A DNA stretch of 7,049 bases. Source: Bacillota bacterium. GTDB lineage: Bacteria; Bacillota; Clostridia; Christensenellales; Aristaeellaceae. Positions 1-5,715 of the stretch are shown piece after piece. Position 1 is the stretch's first letter. Each line of letters begins with the position of its first letter. Below the pieces are notes generated by a model. That model saw only the letters and a program-made list of their open reading frames with translations. It searched no databases and was not told the DNA's origin. The translations under genes and the position numbers were made by a program. The stretch is from assembly GCA_023459675.1 (NCBI GenBank), contig JAEWTC010000233.1, forward strand, positions 1 through 7,049, written 5' to 3'.

Positions 1-693
1 CAAAGCGTGTGGGACGGCATCAACCGCACCACCAACCTGGTGGTCGCCGGGAAAACCGTGGTGGTGGCGGGCTACGGCTGGTGCGGCAAGGGCGTCAGCA
101 TGCGCGCCAAAGGGCTTGGGGCGCAGGTGGTGATCACAGAGGTGGATCCCGTGCGCGCCGTGGAAGCCGTGATGGACGGGTTCACCGTGCTTCCCATGGC
201 GGAGGCCGTACGGGTTGGCGATCTGTTCATCACCGTTACGGGCTGCAAGGACGTGATCACCCCCGCGCACATCCCGGCCATCAAGGAAGGCGCGTTGCTT
301 TGCAACGCGGGGCATTTCAACGTGGAAGTGGCCGTGGCGAAGCTCAAGCGGGAGGCAACCCGCATAGAGGACGTGCGCAGTAACATTCAAGCGCTGGTGT
401 TTGATCTGCCGGACGGCGGGCAGAAAACCGTGTACCTGCTGGCGGACGGGAAGCTTGTGAACCTGGCGGCGGGCGACGGCCACCCCGCGGAAATTATGGA
501 CATCAGCTTTGCGCTGCAGGCACTTTCCATGGAATACGTGCTGCAAAACAGGGGTACGCTCGCCCATACCGCGCACCCCGTGCCCGAGGAGATCGACCGC
601 CTGGTTGCGACGCTGAAGCTGCAAACCCTCGGCCTGGCCATCGACCGGCTTTCGCCGGAGCAGGCGGAGTACCTGCGGTCGGCAAACGGCTGA
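1..693 (+). CDS. ahcY: S-adenosylhomocysteine hydrolase (AdoHcyase), C-terminal 230 residues, 5' end outside window
   Basis: The enzyme reversibly hydrolyses S-adenosylhomocysteine to adenosine and homocysteine in the cytosol, removing the inhibitory by-product of SAM-dependent methylation. The reading frame is open from base 1 (Q-S-V-W-D-G-I) and matches the conserved QSxxDGIxRxTN segment, so the GTG at position 7 is internal and not a start. Visible residues show the NAD Rossmann motif GYGWCGKG (fragment residues 24-31), the acidic residue after strand 2 (ITEVDP, E47) that binds the NAD ribose, the CNAGHF segment (101-106) and the LAAGDGHPAEIMD segment (155-167). The protein ends in LSPEQAEYLRSANG, without the Lys/Tyr-containing tail (DxYRY type) of classical enzymes. 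That is the pattern of the short bacterial/archaeal class. About 55 percent of the protein is present if the full length is ~410 residues. Recognition of the family is very secure. Confidence 0.97.
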   Translation, partial: QSVWDGINRTTNLVVAGKTVVVAGYGWCGKGVSMRAKGLGAQVVITEVDPVRAVEAVMDGFTVLPMAEAVRVGDLFITVTGCKDVITPAHIPAIKEGALLCNAGHFNVEVAVAKLKREATRIEDVRSNIQALVFDLPDGGQKTVYLLADGKLVNLAAGDGHPAEIMDISFALQALSMEYVLQNRGTLAHTAHPVPEEIDRLVATLKLQTLGLAIDRLSPEQAEYLRSANG

Positions 694-722
694 GATCCCT
701 GCCCGCAGCGAATGAAACGTGC

Positions 723-744
723 GCGCGCAGAAAGAATTGCGCGC
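723..744. other. GC-rich hairpin between ahcY and ada
   Basis: A 7-bp inverted repeat (GCGCGCA at 723-729, TGCGCGC at 738-744) with an 8-nt A-rich loop lies 30 bp after the ahcY stop. No T-run follows, so it is not a canonical intrinsic terminator. It could be a weak terminator or pause site, or just CpG-rich sequence. No convincing -35/-10 pair is visible in the 116-bp gap, so ada may be read from upstream or from a non-consensus promoter. Confidence 0.3.
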
Positions 745-809
745 CGGTTTGCGGTATGTTGAATGCGGCCTAACGCGGCGGCGCGGACGGCCGGAAGGAG
801 GCGGGGAAG

Positions 810-1841
810 ATGACGGAAGCGGATATGCGAAACGCGGTCATGGCAAACGACGGGGCGTTCGACGGGCAGTTTTTCTACGCGGTGAAAACCACGAATATCT
901 ACTGCCGCCCGTCCTGCAAGTCCAGAACGCCGAACCCGCAGAACCTTTTGTTTTTTCAAACGGCGGCGCAGGCGCAGGCCGCCGGGTTCCGGCCCTGCAA
1001 ACGCTGCCGGCCGGACCTGCCGGATTACCGCCCCGCGCAGGCGCTTGCGCAAACCATGCGGGCGGTGATCGAGGAAACCTACCGCGATAAGCCCGCGATG
1101 TTTGAGCGGCTTAAGCGTCTGCCCGTTTCGCAGAAACGCGCGCTGGAGGTGTTCAGGGCGGCGTACGGCGAAACGCCCGGCGCGGTTGCGGACGGGCTTC
1201 GCATCGCCGAGGCGCGCCGCCTGCTTGCGCAGACGGATACCCCGATTCTGGACGTTTCCCTCGCGCTGGGCTTTGAAAGCCTTTCGGCGTTCTACGCAAT
1301 GTTTGGCAAGGTGATGGAGCAGACTCCCGCGGCGTTCCGGCGGGGCGCGGCGCAAACGGCGAAAACCGGCGCGGCCTGCGTGTACCAAACGGCGCTGGGC
1401 CCGCTTACCGTTGCGGCGGACGCGCAGGCCGTCACCGCGGTGCGCTTCGGCGGGGCGGACGCCGCCTGCCCGCACGGGCAAAACCCGCTGGCCGATCAGG
1501 CCGCGGCGGAGCTTACGCAGTATTTCGCCGGGGAACGGCAAAGCTTCTCGGTACCGCTGCGCCCGGCGGGCACCCCGTTTCAGCGGGAGGTTTGGAACGC
1601 GCTGTTGGAAATCCCCTACGGGGAAACCCGCAGCTACGCGCAAATCGCCCGGCGCATCGGCCGCCCGGCGGCGGCCCGCGCGGTGGGCGCGGCCAACCGC
1701 GGCAACCCGATCGCCGTACTCATCCCCTGCCACCGCGTGGTGGGCGCGGACGGCGCCCTCACGGGCTACGCCGCGGGCCTGCCCCTGAAACGCCGGCTTT
1801 TGGAATTGGAACAAAATTTGATGAAACCCGGAGGACGCTGA
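810..1841 (+). CDS. ada: Ada: bifunctional methyl-DNA damage sensor/AraC-type regulator and O6-alkylguanine-DNA alkyltransferase (343 aa)
   Basis: This protein repairs alkylated DNA by irreversible methyl transfer and, when methylated, activates the adaptive response. Three modules are seen in order. Residues ~10-73 form the Ada zinc domain, with four ligand cysteines C32, C36, C63 and C66 in CRPSC and CKRC; the first, by homology to E. coli C38, takes the methyl group from phosphotriesters. Residues ~80-178 form an AraC-type helix-turn-helix, including ILDVSLALGFESLSAFYAMF and the TPAAFRR end. Residues ~186-336 form the alkyltransferase, with F257-Q-x-x-V-W-N-A-L, the PCHRV active site (C307) and the AANRGNP segment. 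Length is close to the 354 residues of E. coli Ada, and all catalytic cysteines are present. The ATG at 810 is supported by AAGGAGG at 795-801, 8 nt upstream. The stop is 3 bp before the next gene, so the two form an operon. It may regulate itself, but no Ada box could be recognised. Confidence 0.97.
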   Translation: MTEADMRNAVMANDGAFDGQFFYAVKTTNIYCRPSCKSRTPNPQNLLFFQTAAQAQAAGFRPCKRCRPDLPDYRPAQALAQTMRAVIEETYRDKPAMFERLKRLPVSQKRALEVFRAAYGETPGAVADGLRIAEARRLLAQTDTPILDVSLALGFESLSAFYAMFGKVMEQTPAAFRRGAAQTAKTGAACVYQTALGPLTVAADAQAVTAVRFGGADAACPHGQNPLADQAAAELTQYFAGERQSFSVPLRPAGTPFQREVWNALLEIPYGETRSYAQIARRIGRPAAARAVGAANRGNPIAVLIPCHRVVGADGALTGYAAGLPLKRRLLELEQNLMKPGGR

Positions 1842-1844
1842 ACC

Positions 1845-2504
1845 ATGCCCTATGTGTATGCCCCCGGCTGCGCCTTGACCGACGAAAAACCCGAGCTCGC
1901 GGCGAGGATCCTGCAATACCTGCAACAAGCGCTGGGCGACGTGCCCCTCTACGATACCTGCTGCCGCGTGGATTGCGATTTGCCAAACGGTACCACCGTC
2001 ATCAACACCTGCCCCGGCTGCAACCGCCGGTTTCAGGCAAAGCGCGAGGGGATTACAACCGTATCGCTGTGGGAAGTGCTGGCGGCGCGGGACGATTTCT
2101 CCTTTCCGGATTACGGCGGGCTGACCCTCGCCATCCACGACGCGTGCCCCACGCGCAATGAACCCAAGGTGCACAAAGCCATCCGCACGCTGCTCGCCCG
2201 CATGAACGTGCGCGCGGTGGAGCCGGAGTGCACGCGGGAACGGCAGAACTGCTGCGGCGACAGCGCCTACCCCGAAAAGCCCCTGCCGGAAATCTACGCC
2301 CAAATGAAACAACGCGCCGCCGAAATGCCCGCGCAGGAGGTTTTGGTATACTGCATATCCTGCGCCAAGGCCATGCACATCGGCGGTAAAACCCCGCGTT
2401 ACCTGCCGGACCTCCTGTTCGCCCTGCCGACCGCCCCCGACGTAACCCGGGAGGGCAGCTTCTACCAGGAGCTGGAAGCGCTGCGCACCGCGCAGCGGGA
2501 ATAG
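1845..2504 (+). CDS. Stand-alone CCG-type cysteine-rich (Fe-S) protein, HdrB-related (219 aa)
   Basis: This is a small cytosolic protein made of two cysteine-rich CCG modules, the fold found in HdrB, GlpC and LutA-type subunits where it holds an unusual iron-sulfur cluster for electron transfer or disulfide chemistry. Module 2 is close to classical: C101, then 34 residues, C136-C137-G, then 32 residues, C170-I-S-C173. Module 1 is compressed: C9 (YAPGC), then 29 residues, C39-C40, then only 15 residues, C56-P-G-C59, with an extra C44. There is no ferredoxin domain, signal peptide or membrane helix. The start at 1845 has GGAGG at 1830-1834. The gene follows ada after 3 bp and is probably translated from the same mRNA, ending at a strong terminator. 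The partner and reaction are unknown. A redox role tied to alkylation damage is only a guess from position; chance clustering is equally possible. Confidence 0.85.
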   Translation: MPYVYAPGCALTDEKPELAARILQYLQQALGDVPLYDTCCRVDCDLPNGTTVINTCPGCNRRFQAKREGITTVSLWEVLAARDDFSFPDYGGLTLAIHDACPTRNEPKVHKAIRTLLARMNVRAVEPECTRERQNCCGDSAYPEKPLPEIYAQMKQRAAEMPAQEVLVYCISCAKAMHIGGKTPRYLPDLLFALPTAPDVTREGSFYQELEALRTAQRE

Positions 2505-2512
2505 AGAAAAAG

Positions 2513-2548
2513 AAACCAAAAGCCGCGCGGTGCGCGGCTTTTGGTTTT
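2513..2548. terminator. Perfect 16-bp-stem bidirectional intrinsic terminator between convergent genes
   Basis: The arms 2513-2528 and 2532-2547 are exact reverse complements (16 bp) around the 3-nt loop GGT. The stem has a GC-rich core and A/T-rich ends, giving TTTT at 2545-2548 on the + strand and TTTCTTTTTC on the - strand. It lies 8 bp after the Fe-S protein stop and ~30 bp after the convergent prs stop, so it can end transcription from both sides. Confidence 0.93.
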
Positions 2549-2576
2549 ATGGTCTGCCCGTACCTTGCTTCCCCCG

Positions 2577-3800
2577 TTACGCCAGGCTGATTCCCTGTTC
2601 GGCCTGTTCGGCGCGGTAGGTTTCCAGCAGCCGGTGAATGCGCTCGAAGGGGTTCAAAAGCGGGCTTAAGCTGCGGTCGTGGTTCAGGGTCGCGATGATG
2701 TAGGAGATGTACTTGCTCATGTCCGCCTGCAAAAACCAGGGCGCGGCCTTGAGCTCCGGCGTGCAGTAGGTGAGGTTGGTGGAAATCACGCGGGTGATGA
2801 TGCCGTCCTCATAGGCCTTATGGTATTCGTCCAGCCCGCTGGTGAACAGGGGGAACGTAACGGCGGCGTAAATGCGGTTCGCGTCGCGCTTTTTCAGCTC
2901 CCGCGCGAGGTCCAGAATGCTTTCGCCGGAGGCCAGAATATCGTCGGAAACGAAGATATCCTTGCCTTCCACGGAGTCGCCCAGGTATTCGTGGGCAATG
3001 ATGGGGTTGCGGCCGTTGACGATGTTGGTATAGTCCCTGCGCTTGTAGAACATCCCCATGTCCAGCCCCAGCACCGAGGAATAGAAAATGTTGCGGTCGA
3101 TGGCGCCCTCGTCCGGCGAGACGATCATCATATGCCGCCGGTCCAGCCACAGGTCCTTCTGCTCGCGCATGAGCGCTTTCAAAATCTGGTAGGTGGGCTT
3201 GACGGAGTCAAACCCGACCAGCGGAACGGCGTTTTGCACGCGGGGGTCGTGTGCGTCGAAGGTGACGATGTTGGAAACGCCCAGGTTTTCCAGCTCCTGC
3301 AGCGCCATGGCGCAATCCAGGCTTTCGCGGCTGGTGCGGCGGTGCTGGCGGCCCTCGTAGAGCATCGGCATGATGATGTTCACGCGCCTGGCGCGGCCGC
3401 CGATGGCGGTGATAATGCGCTTCAGGTCCTGAAAATGATCATCCGGCGACATGGGAACGCATTGGCCGTACATGTTGTAGGTAACGTTGTATGCGCCGAC
3501 GTCGGACAGGATGTAAATATCGTAGCCGCGGACGGTGGATTTGATCATACCCTTGCCCTCGCCGGTGGAAAAGCGCGGGCATGCGATGCTGATGAGAAAG
3601 TCTTCGCGGTCTGCGCCCAGAACGCCGGACAGCGGCGTGTGGTTTTCTTCGATCGCTTCCCGGCTGTCCCGCCAGTGCATGAGCCAGCCGTTTACTTTGG
3701 CCCCCAACTCTTCACAGCCCGGCATTACGATGAGGCCGAGCGGAGCGAAGGGGGCGGATATAAATTCGTCGACCGCCGTGTTTCCCTCGTTATTTGCCAT
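2577..3800 (-). CDS. prs: Ribose-phosphate pyrophosphokinase (PRPP synthetase), long clostridial form (407 aa)
   Basis: It makes PRPP from ribose 5-phosphate and ATP for nucleotide, His and Trp synthesis. Residue numbers count from the ATG at 3800. Family landmarks are the FSTGEGKGMIKSTVRGYDIYIL region (78-99, the FSDGE...VRGKDVFI equivalent), the ATP-binding YEGRQHRRTSRES (148-160), FDAHDPRVQN (181-190, catalytic-site His184), VSPDEGAIDRN (227-237), the catalytic-loop FYKRRDY (251-257) and the PRPP loop FVSDDILASGES (283-294). It is about 90 residues longer than the ~315-residue classical enzyme, with an extra N-terminal stretch, an insertion around NMYGQCVPMSPDDHF (109-123) and a C-terminal extension. 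From memory, this combination is typical of a clostridial subgroup annotated as Prs. The PRPP loop reads DDILASGES instead of DDxxDTAGT, so substrate handling may differ. An in-frame TTG at 3818 is possible, but the ATG has the ideally placed ribosome binding site. Confidence 0.9.
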   Translation of the reverse strand: MANNEGNTAVDEFISAPFAPLGLIVMPGCEELGAKVNGWLMHWRDSREAIEENHTPLSGVLGADREDFLISIACPRFSTGEGKGMIKSTVRGYDIYILSDVGAYNVTYNMYGQCVPMSPDDHFQDLKRIITAIGGRARRVNIIMPMLYEGRQHRRTSRESLDCAMALQELENLGVSNIVTFDAHDPRVQNAVPLVGFDSVKPTYQILKALMREQKDLWLDRRHMMIVSPDEGAIDRNIFYSSVLGLDMGMFYKRRDYTNIVNGRNPIIAHEYLGDSVEGKDIFVSDDILASGESILDLARELKKRDANRIYAAVTFPLFTSGLDEYHKAYEDGIITRVISTNLTYCTPELKAAPWFLQADMSKYISYIIATLNHDRSLSPLLNPFERIHRLLETYRAEQAEQGISLA

Positions 3801-3807
3801 GATGACG

Positions 3808-3814
3808 CTCCTTT
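3808..3814 (-). promoter_or_regulatory. Ribosome binding site that fixes the prs start at 3800
   Basis: On the minus strand AAAGGAG lies 7 nt before the ATG at 3800-3798. A start at the upstream in-frame TTG (3818) would place this Shine-Dalgarno inside the coding region and leave no site upstream, so the ATG is preferred. Confidence 0.85.
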
Positions 3815-3844
3815 GCAATCGGGTTTGACAAGATTGGCACCTTC

Positions 3845-3873
3845 AGTATAACGCAATTCCGGATGGTTGGGAA
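3845..3873 (-). promoter_or_regulatory. Sigma-A-type promoter for prs
   Basis: On the minus strand, -35 TTCCCA (3873-3868; 4 of 6 matches to TTGACA) and -10 TATACT (3850-3845; 5 of 6) are separated by exactly 17 bp. This leaves a leader of about 38 nt before the prs ATG. The gap between the gtrA-like stop and this promoter holds no clear terminator, so read-through from the upstream gene is also possible. Confidence 0.6.
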
Positions 3874-3926
3874 GGTGATTTGTAAAAACTGCGTAAAGGT
3901 GCGCGGCGCGTCACGGGCGGCCCGGA

Positions 3927-4385
3927 CTATGGTTTTTCCTTGAAAATCCAGAATTTGCTGGCGATATAGTTAAACGCCATCACGAGGATCAGCACAATGA
4001 TGCGGCCGAACACGTTTTGCACGCCCAGCGCGCTTAAGGCTGCCGCCAGCCCCACCTCGAACAAAAGAAGGCTTACCACGCGCGCGGAGACGAACTGGAA
4101 AAACGCCGTGAAGCGCTCCTTCTGCGTGGTGAAGCGCACGCGGAACACCATCCGCCGGTTGATCCAGAACGCGAAGATCACCGCGACGATCCACGAGATC
4201 ACGTTGCCGATGGCTACCTGCCCGGGGGTCGCGCCGTTGATGGTGTGGTTTTCCGCCATGAGCATGTAGCTTGCGTAGGATACGACCAGGCTTAACAGCG
4301 TGGTAACGCCGCCCGCGAACACGTAACGGATCAGCTCCCAGATCTGCGTGTGTTTTTCCCGGTAGAGGGCTTTCATCTTCTGCAT
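3927..4385 (-). CDS. GtrA-family four-helix membrane protein (152 aa)
   Basis: This is a small integral inner-membrane protein of the GtrA family. Members are associated with moving or presenting polyprenyl-phosphate-linked sugars for envelope glycosylation. Four hydrophobic segments are visible at about residues 19-44, 56-76, 95-118 and 124-145, after a basic N-terminus (MQKMKALYREK). Family signatures are FAFWINRRMVF (71-81) after helix 2 and the closing FNYIASKFWIF (138-148). Length is normal for the family. The start at 4385 is supported by AAAGGA about 10 nt upstream; the second Met (codon 4) is too far from that site. A glycosyltransferase partner, usual for GtrA proteins, is not adjacent. 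The nearest candidate is the partial membrane protein at 6122-7049 on the same strand, separated by two other genes. Exact substrate unknown. Confidence 0.9.
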   Translation of the reverse strand: MQKMKALYREKHTQIWELIRYVFAGGVTTLLSLVVSYASYMLMAENHTINGATPGQVAIGNVISWIVAVIFAFWINRRMVFRVRFTTQKERFTAFFQFVSARVVSLLLFEVGLAAALSALGVQNVFGRIIVLILVMAFNYIASKFWIFKEKP

Positions 4386-4420
4386 GGGGTTCTATTCCTT
4401 TCGGGGTTGTATCGATATGG

Positions 4421-4449
4421 CAAAGGTGGGAGGCAATCTCCCACCTTTG
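4421..4449. repeat. Perfect 12-bp inverted repeat in the leader of the gtrA-like gene
   Basis: CAAAGGTGGGAG (4421-4432) and its exact complement (4438-4449) flank a 5-nt loop. On the minus strand it begins 1 nt after the -10 hexamer, so the expected transcription start (about 4444-4446) lies within its first arm. It therefore fits an operator overlapping +1, or a stem-loop at the very 5' end of the mRNA. No U-run follows on the minus strand, so it is not a terminator for that direction. Confidence 0.8.
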
Positions 4450-4450
4450 G

Positions 4451-4459
4451 ATTATACCA
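4451..4459 (-). promoter_or_regulatory. Extended -10 promoter for the gtrA-like gene
   Basis: The minus strand reads TGGTATAAT, a perfect extended -10 element (TGnTATAAT). No good -35 is found at 16-18 bp spacing, as expected when the TG extension compensates. The leader to the ATG at 4385 is about 60 nt and contains the 12-bp inverted repeat. Confidence 0.7.
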
Positions 4460-4481
4460 TGGAATGCGACGGGGATGCAGG

Positions 4482-4677
4482 GCAATGAGGAGTAAGGAAT
4501 AATGAATTAGGAATGGCGGTGCGGTTGCTTATGCAACCGACGATCCTCATCCTTCTCATTCCAGAAAAACTGTGCGGGCAGCATATGGTTAGCATGACAC
4601 CTTTACGGGAATGAAATCCATAGATTGCGAAGCAATCGATCCGCCATTCCTCATTCCACATTCCTCATTCCAAATTC
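4482..4677. repeat. MITE-like repeat, copy 1 (~196 bp, non-coding)
   Basis: The ends are imperfect terminal inverted repeats of about 37 bp made of GGAATGAGGAAT-like units. The left end runs to GGAATGGCGG (4510-4519) and the right end begins CCGCCATTCC (4641-4650). Inside each end is a small perfect hairpin: CGGTTGC/GCAACCG at 4522-4539 with loop TTAT, and GATTGC/GCAATC at 4623-4637 with loop GAA. The AT-richer core (4540-4621) encodes nothing recognisable. A second copy lies at 5714-5873. No transposase is present, so it would have to be moved in trans. Outer boundaries are approximate because target duplications could not be identified. Together with the gtrA promoter it fills the whole gap between the XRE gene and the gtrA-like gene. 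Confidence 0.75.
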
Positions 4678-4693
4678 CGTCTTCGCCCGCGTC

Positions 4694-5437
4694 TTACGAA
4701 AGCGTCACGGGCTCGCCGCCCTCGGCCAGCATATCCACGGATACGTAGATATCCATGAAGGTGACGCCGTCGTTTTCATACACGCGCTCAAAACACCACA
4801 GCTGGCCCTCCGCGCCCGCGTGGCGGATGCCGTGCGCCTGCATGTGGGCCATAACCACGCCGTACGCCTTGGGAATCAGGTCAAACGGGGCGCAGAACGG
4901 ATCGCGGATGGTGATGTGCGCGTACTTGGCTTTCTCCTGCCACACAAGGCGCGCGCCCCCGGTGCGCGGTGTGAAATCCTCCGGCACCACGCAGGCGGAC
5001 AGGTACCCCCGCATGCCGTACACGGTTTTCTGTTCGATGGAGAGGATGGGCAGATCGCACCCGATCATCGTCACCTTGCCGCCGGTCAGCGCGTGCAGGC
5101 CGTTTTTCTGCGCCCAGCGTTCCATGTGGGCAATGCTGTCGTCCTCCGGCTCGGCGCTGATGACCGCGTACTGCGCCATGCGGAAGCGGTCCACAAGCAC
5201 GAGCTTCACGGGCGAATACGCGTCGCTGCGGCGGGCCATGTCCTCCTTGAGCAGCTGGTCCAGCGTGCAGTGGAAGAACTCGCTCAGGGCGATCAGCTTG
5301 TCCACCTCGGGGTAGGCCGCGCCGCTTTCCCATTTCGAAACCGTCTGCCGGGATACGTCCATTTTGTCGGCCAGGGCTTCCTGGCTCATGTTTGCGCGCA
5401 TTTTGCGCAGCAATTGCAGGTTGTTGGTAAAGAACAT
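4694..5437 (-). CDS. XRE-family transcriptional regulator with GyrI/BmrR-like effector domain (247 aa)
   Basis: This is a cytosolic DNA-binding regulator. Residues 5-63 form an XRE/Cro-type helix-turn-helix (LQLLRKMRANMSQEALADKM, then recognition helix SRQTVSKWESG at 29-39, AYPEVDKLIALSEFF). The rest (about 78-236) resembles the GyrI-like ligand-binding fold. The best evidence is its final part: WQEKAKYAHITIRD, a helix with LIPKAYGVVMAHMQAHG, then CFERVY (E217, at the position of the ligand-contacting Glu of BmrR-type domains) and the closing VTFMDIYVSVD. So it probably senses a small, perhaps cationic or lipophilic, molecule; the ligand is unknown. The start at 5437 has AAAGGAGGG 9 nt upstream. 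It is monocistronic in appearance, with its own promoter region and the repeat copy 1 after its stop. No transporter lies next to it, so its target may be itself or distant genes. Confidence 0.85.
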   Translation of the reverse strand: MFFTNNLQLLRKMRANMSQEALADKMDVSRQTVSKWESGAAYPEVDKLIALSEFFHCTLDQLLKEDMARRSDAYSPVKLVLVDRFRMAQYAVISAEPEDDSIAHMERWAQKNGLHALTGGKVTMIGCDLPILSIEQKTVYGMRGYLSACVVPEDFTPRTGGARLVWQEKAKYAHITIRDPFCAPFDLIPKAYGVVMAHMQAHGIRHAGAEGQLWCFERVYENDGVTFMDIYVSVDMLAEGGEPVTLS

Positions 5438-5458
5438 TTGTTTTTCCCTCCTTTTAAT

Positions 5459-5483
5459 GAGGGCCCTCTTTATGCATCGATGC
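5459..5483. repeat. Two perfect 10-bp palindromes in the XRE gene leader
   Basis: GAGGGCCCTC (5459-5468) and GCATCGATGC (5474-5483) are each fully self-complementary. They lie between the predicted XRE transcription start (about 5484) and its Shine-Dalgarno (~5447-5455). They could be regulator binding sites or short leader hairpins; 10-bp palindromes also arise by chance. Confidence 0.45.
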
Positions 5484-5490
5484 GGTTTTC

Positions 5491-5519
5491 AGTATACGCC
5501 GCCCGGCGGCGTTTGCTAC
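5491..5519 (-). promoter_or_regulatory. Candidate promoter of the XRE gene
   Basis: On the minus strand, -10 TATACT (5496-5491) is 17 bp from a poor -35 GTAGCA (5519-5514; 3 of 6 matches). The weak -35 and a dyad in the spacer suggest a regulated promoter. The leader is about 47 nt. Confidence 0.45.
5496..5512. promoter_or_regulatory. Dyad in the XRE promoter spacer, candidate autoregulatory operator
   Basis: ACGCCGC (5496-5502) and GCGGCGT (5506-5512) form a perfect 7-bp inverted repeat with a 3-bp centre. It sits between the predicted -35 and -10, where binding of a dimeric XRE protein would block RNA polymerase. Assignment as an operator is inference; the sequence is GC-rich like the genome. 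Confidence 0.4.
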
Positions 5520-5548
5520 CAACCTGCGCTTCCCAAACCGGGAAAATG

Positions 5549-5715
5549 CGCAACCACAGGTTGCGTTCGCCTGCGAAGAACGAATGAGGCAACGAAGGTG
5601 AGCGAGTGTCCTGCCGGACACGGCCGCGAAGCGGCCAGCGAACAGGAGTTGGGAGCTTTTACAGAGCATAGTGACCGAGTGAGGGAACTATGCGACAATA
5701 AAAGCGAGTGGCAGG
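5549..5715. repeat. Nested array of short inverted repeats with recurring GCGAGTG-like motif
   Basis: This non-coding stretch packs many exact stems: CGCAACC/GGTTGCG (5549-5565), TTCGC/GCGAA (5566-5577), GTTGC/GCAAC (5560-5564 with 5589-5593), GTGTCC/GGACAC (5606-5621), GGCCGC/GCGGCC (5622-5636), TCCTG/CAGGA (5609-5613 with 5643-5647), GCATAGT/ACTATGC (5666-5693), GCTTTTA/TAAAAGC (5655-5661 with 5699-5705) and CCTGCC/GGCAGG (5610-5615 with 5710-5715). A related motif precedes several right-hand arms: CGAATGAG (5581-5588), AGCGAA (5637-5642), CGAGTGAG (5676-5683) and AGCGAGT (5703-5709). An open frame across it on the + strand shows no protein-like pattern. It joins directly to repeat copy 2 and may belong to the same mobile or structural element. 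Confidence 0.65.

Noticed and set aside
731..760. Ada box or promoter upstream of ada
   Set aside because: GAATTGCGCG and TATGTT loosely recall Ada-box and -10 elements, but the best -35-like TTGCGC is only 12 bp from TATGTT and no full AAT...GCAA operator can be aligned.
387..2519. 710-residue open frame on the minus strand
   Set aside because: It lies antisense to the end of ahcY, all of ada and the Fe-S gene, all of which have clear family motifs. Its translation is Arg/Ala/Gly-rich without domains, typical of antisense frames in GC-rich DNA.
2679..3851. 390-residue open frame on the plus strand
   Set aside because: It is antisense to prs, which has catalytic motifs, a ribosome site and a promoter. 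The translation is Val/Ala/His/Gln-rich with no recognisable pattern.
3899..3926. Intrinsic terminator after the gtrA-like gene
   Set aside because: GTGACGCGCCGCGCAC on the minus strand is partly self-complementary but has essentially no loop and needs a bulge; the only T-run is about 10 nt further on. Not convincing.
4625..5587. 320-residue open frame on the plus strand
   Set aside because: It is antisense to the XRE gene and runs through the repeat and hairpin regions; no ribosome site or protein family signature.
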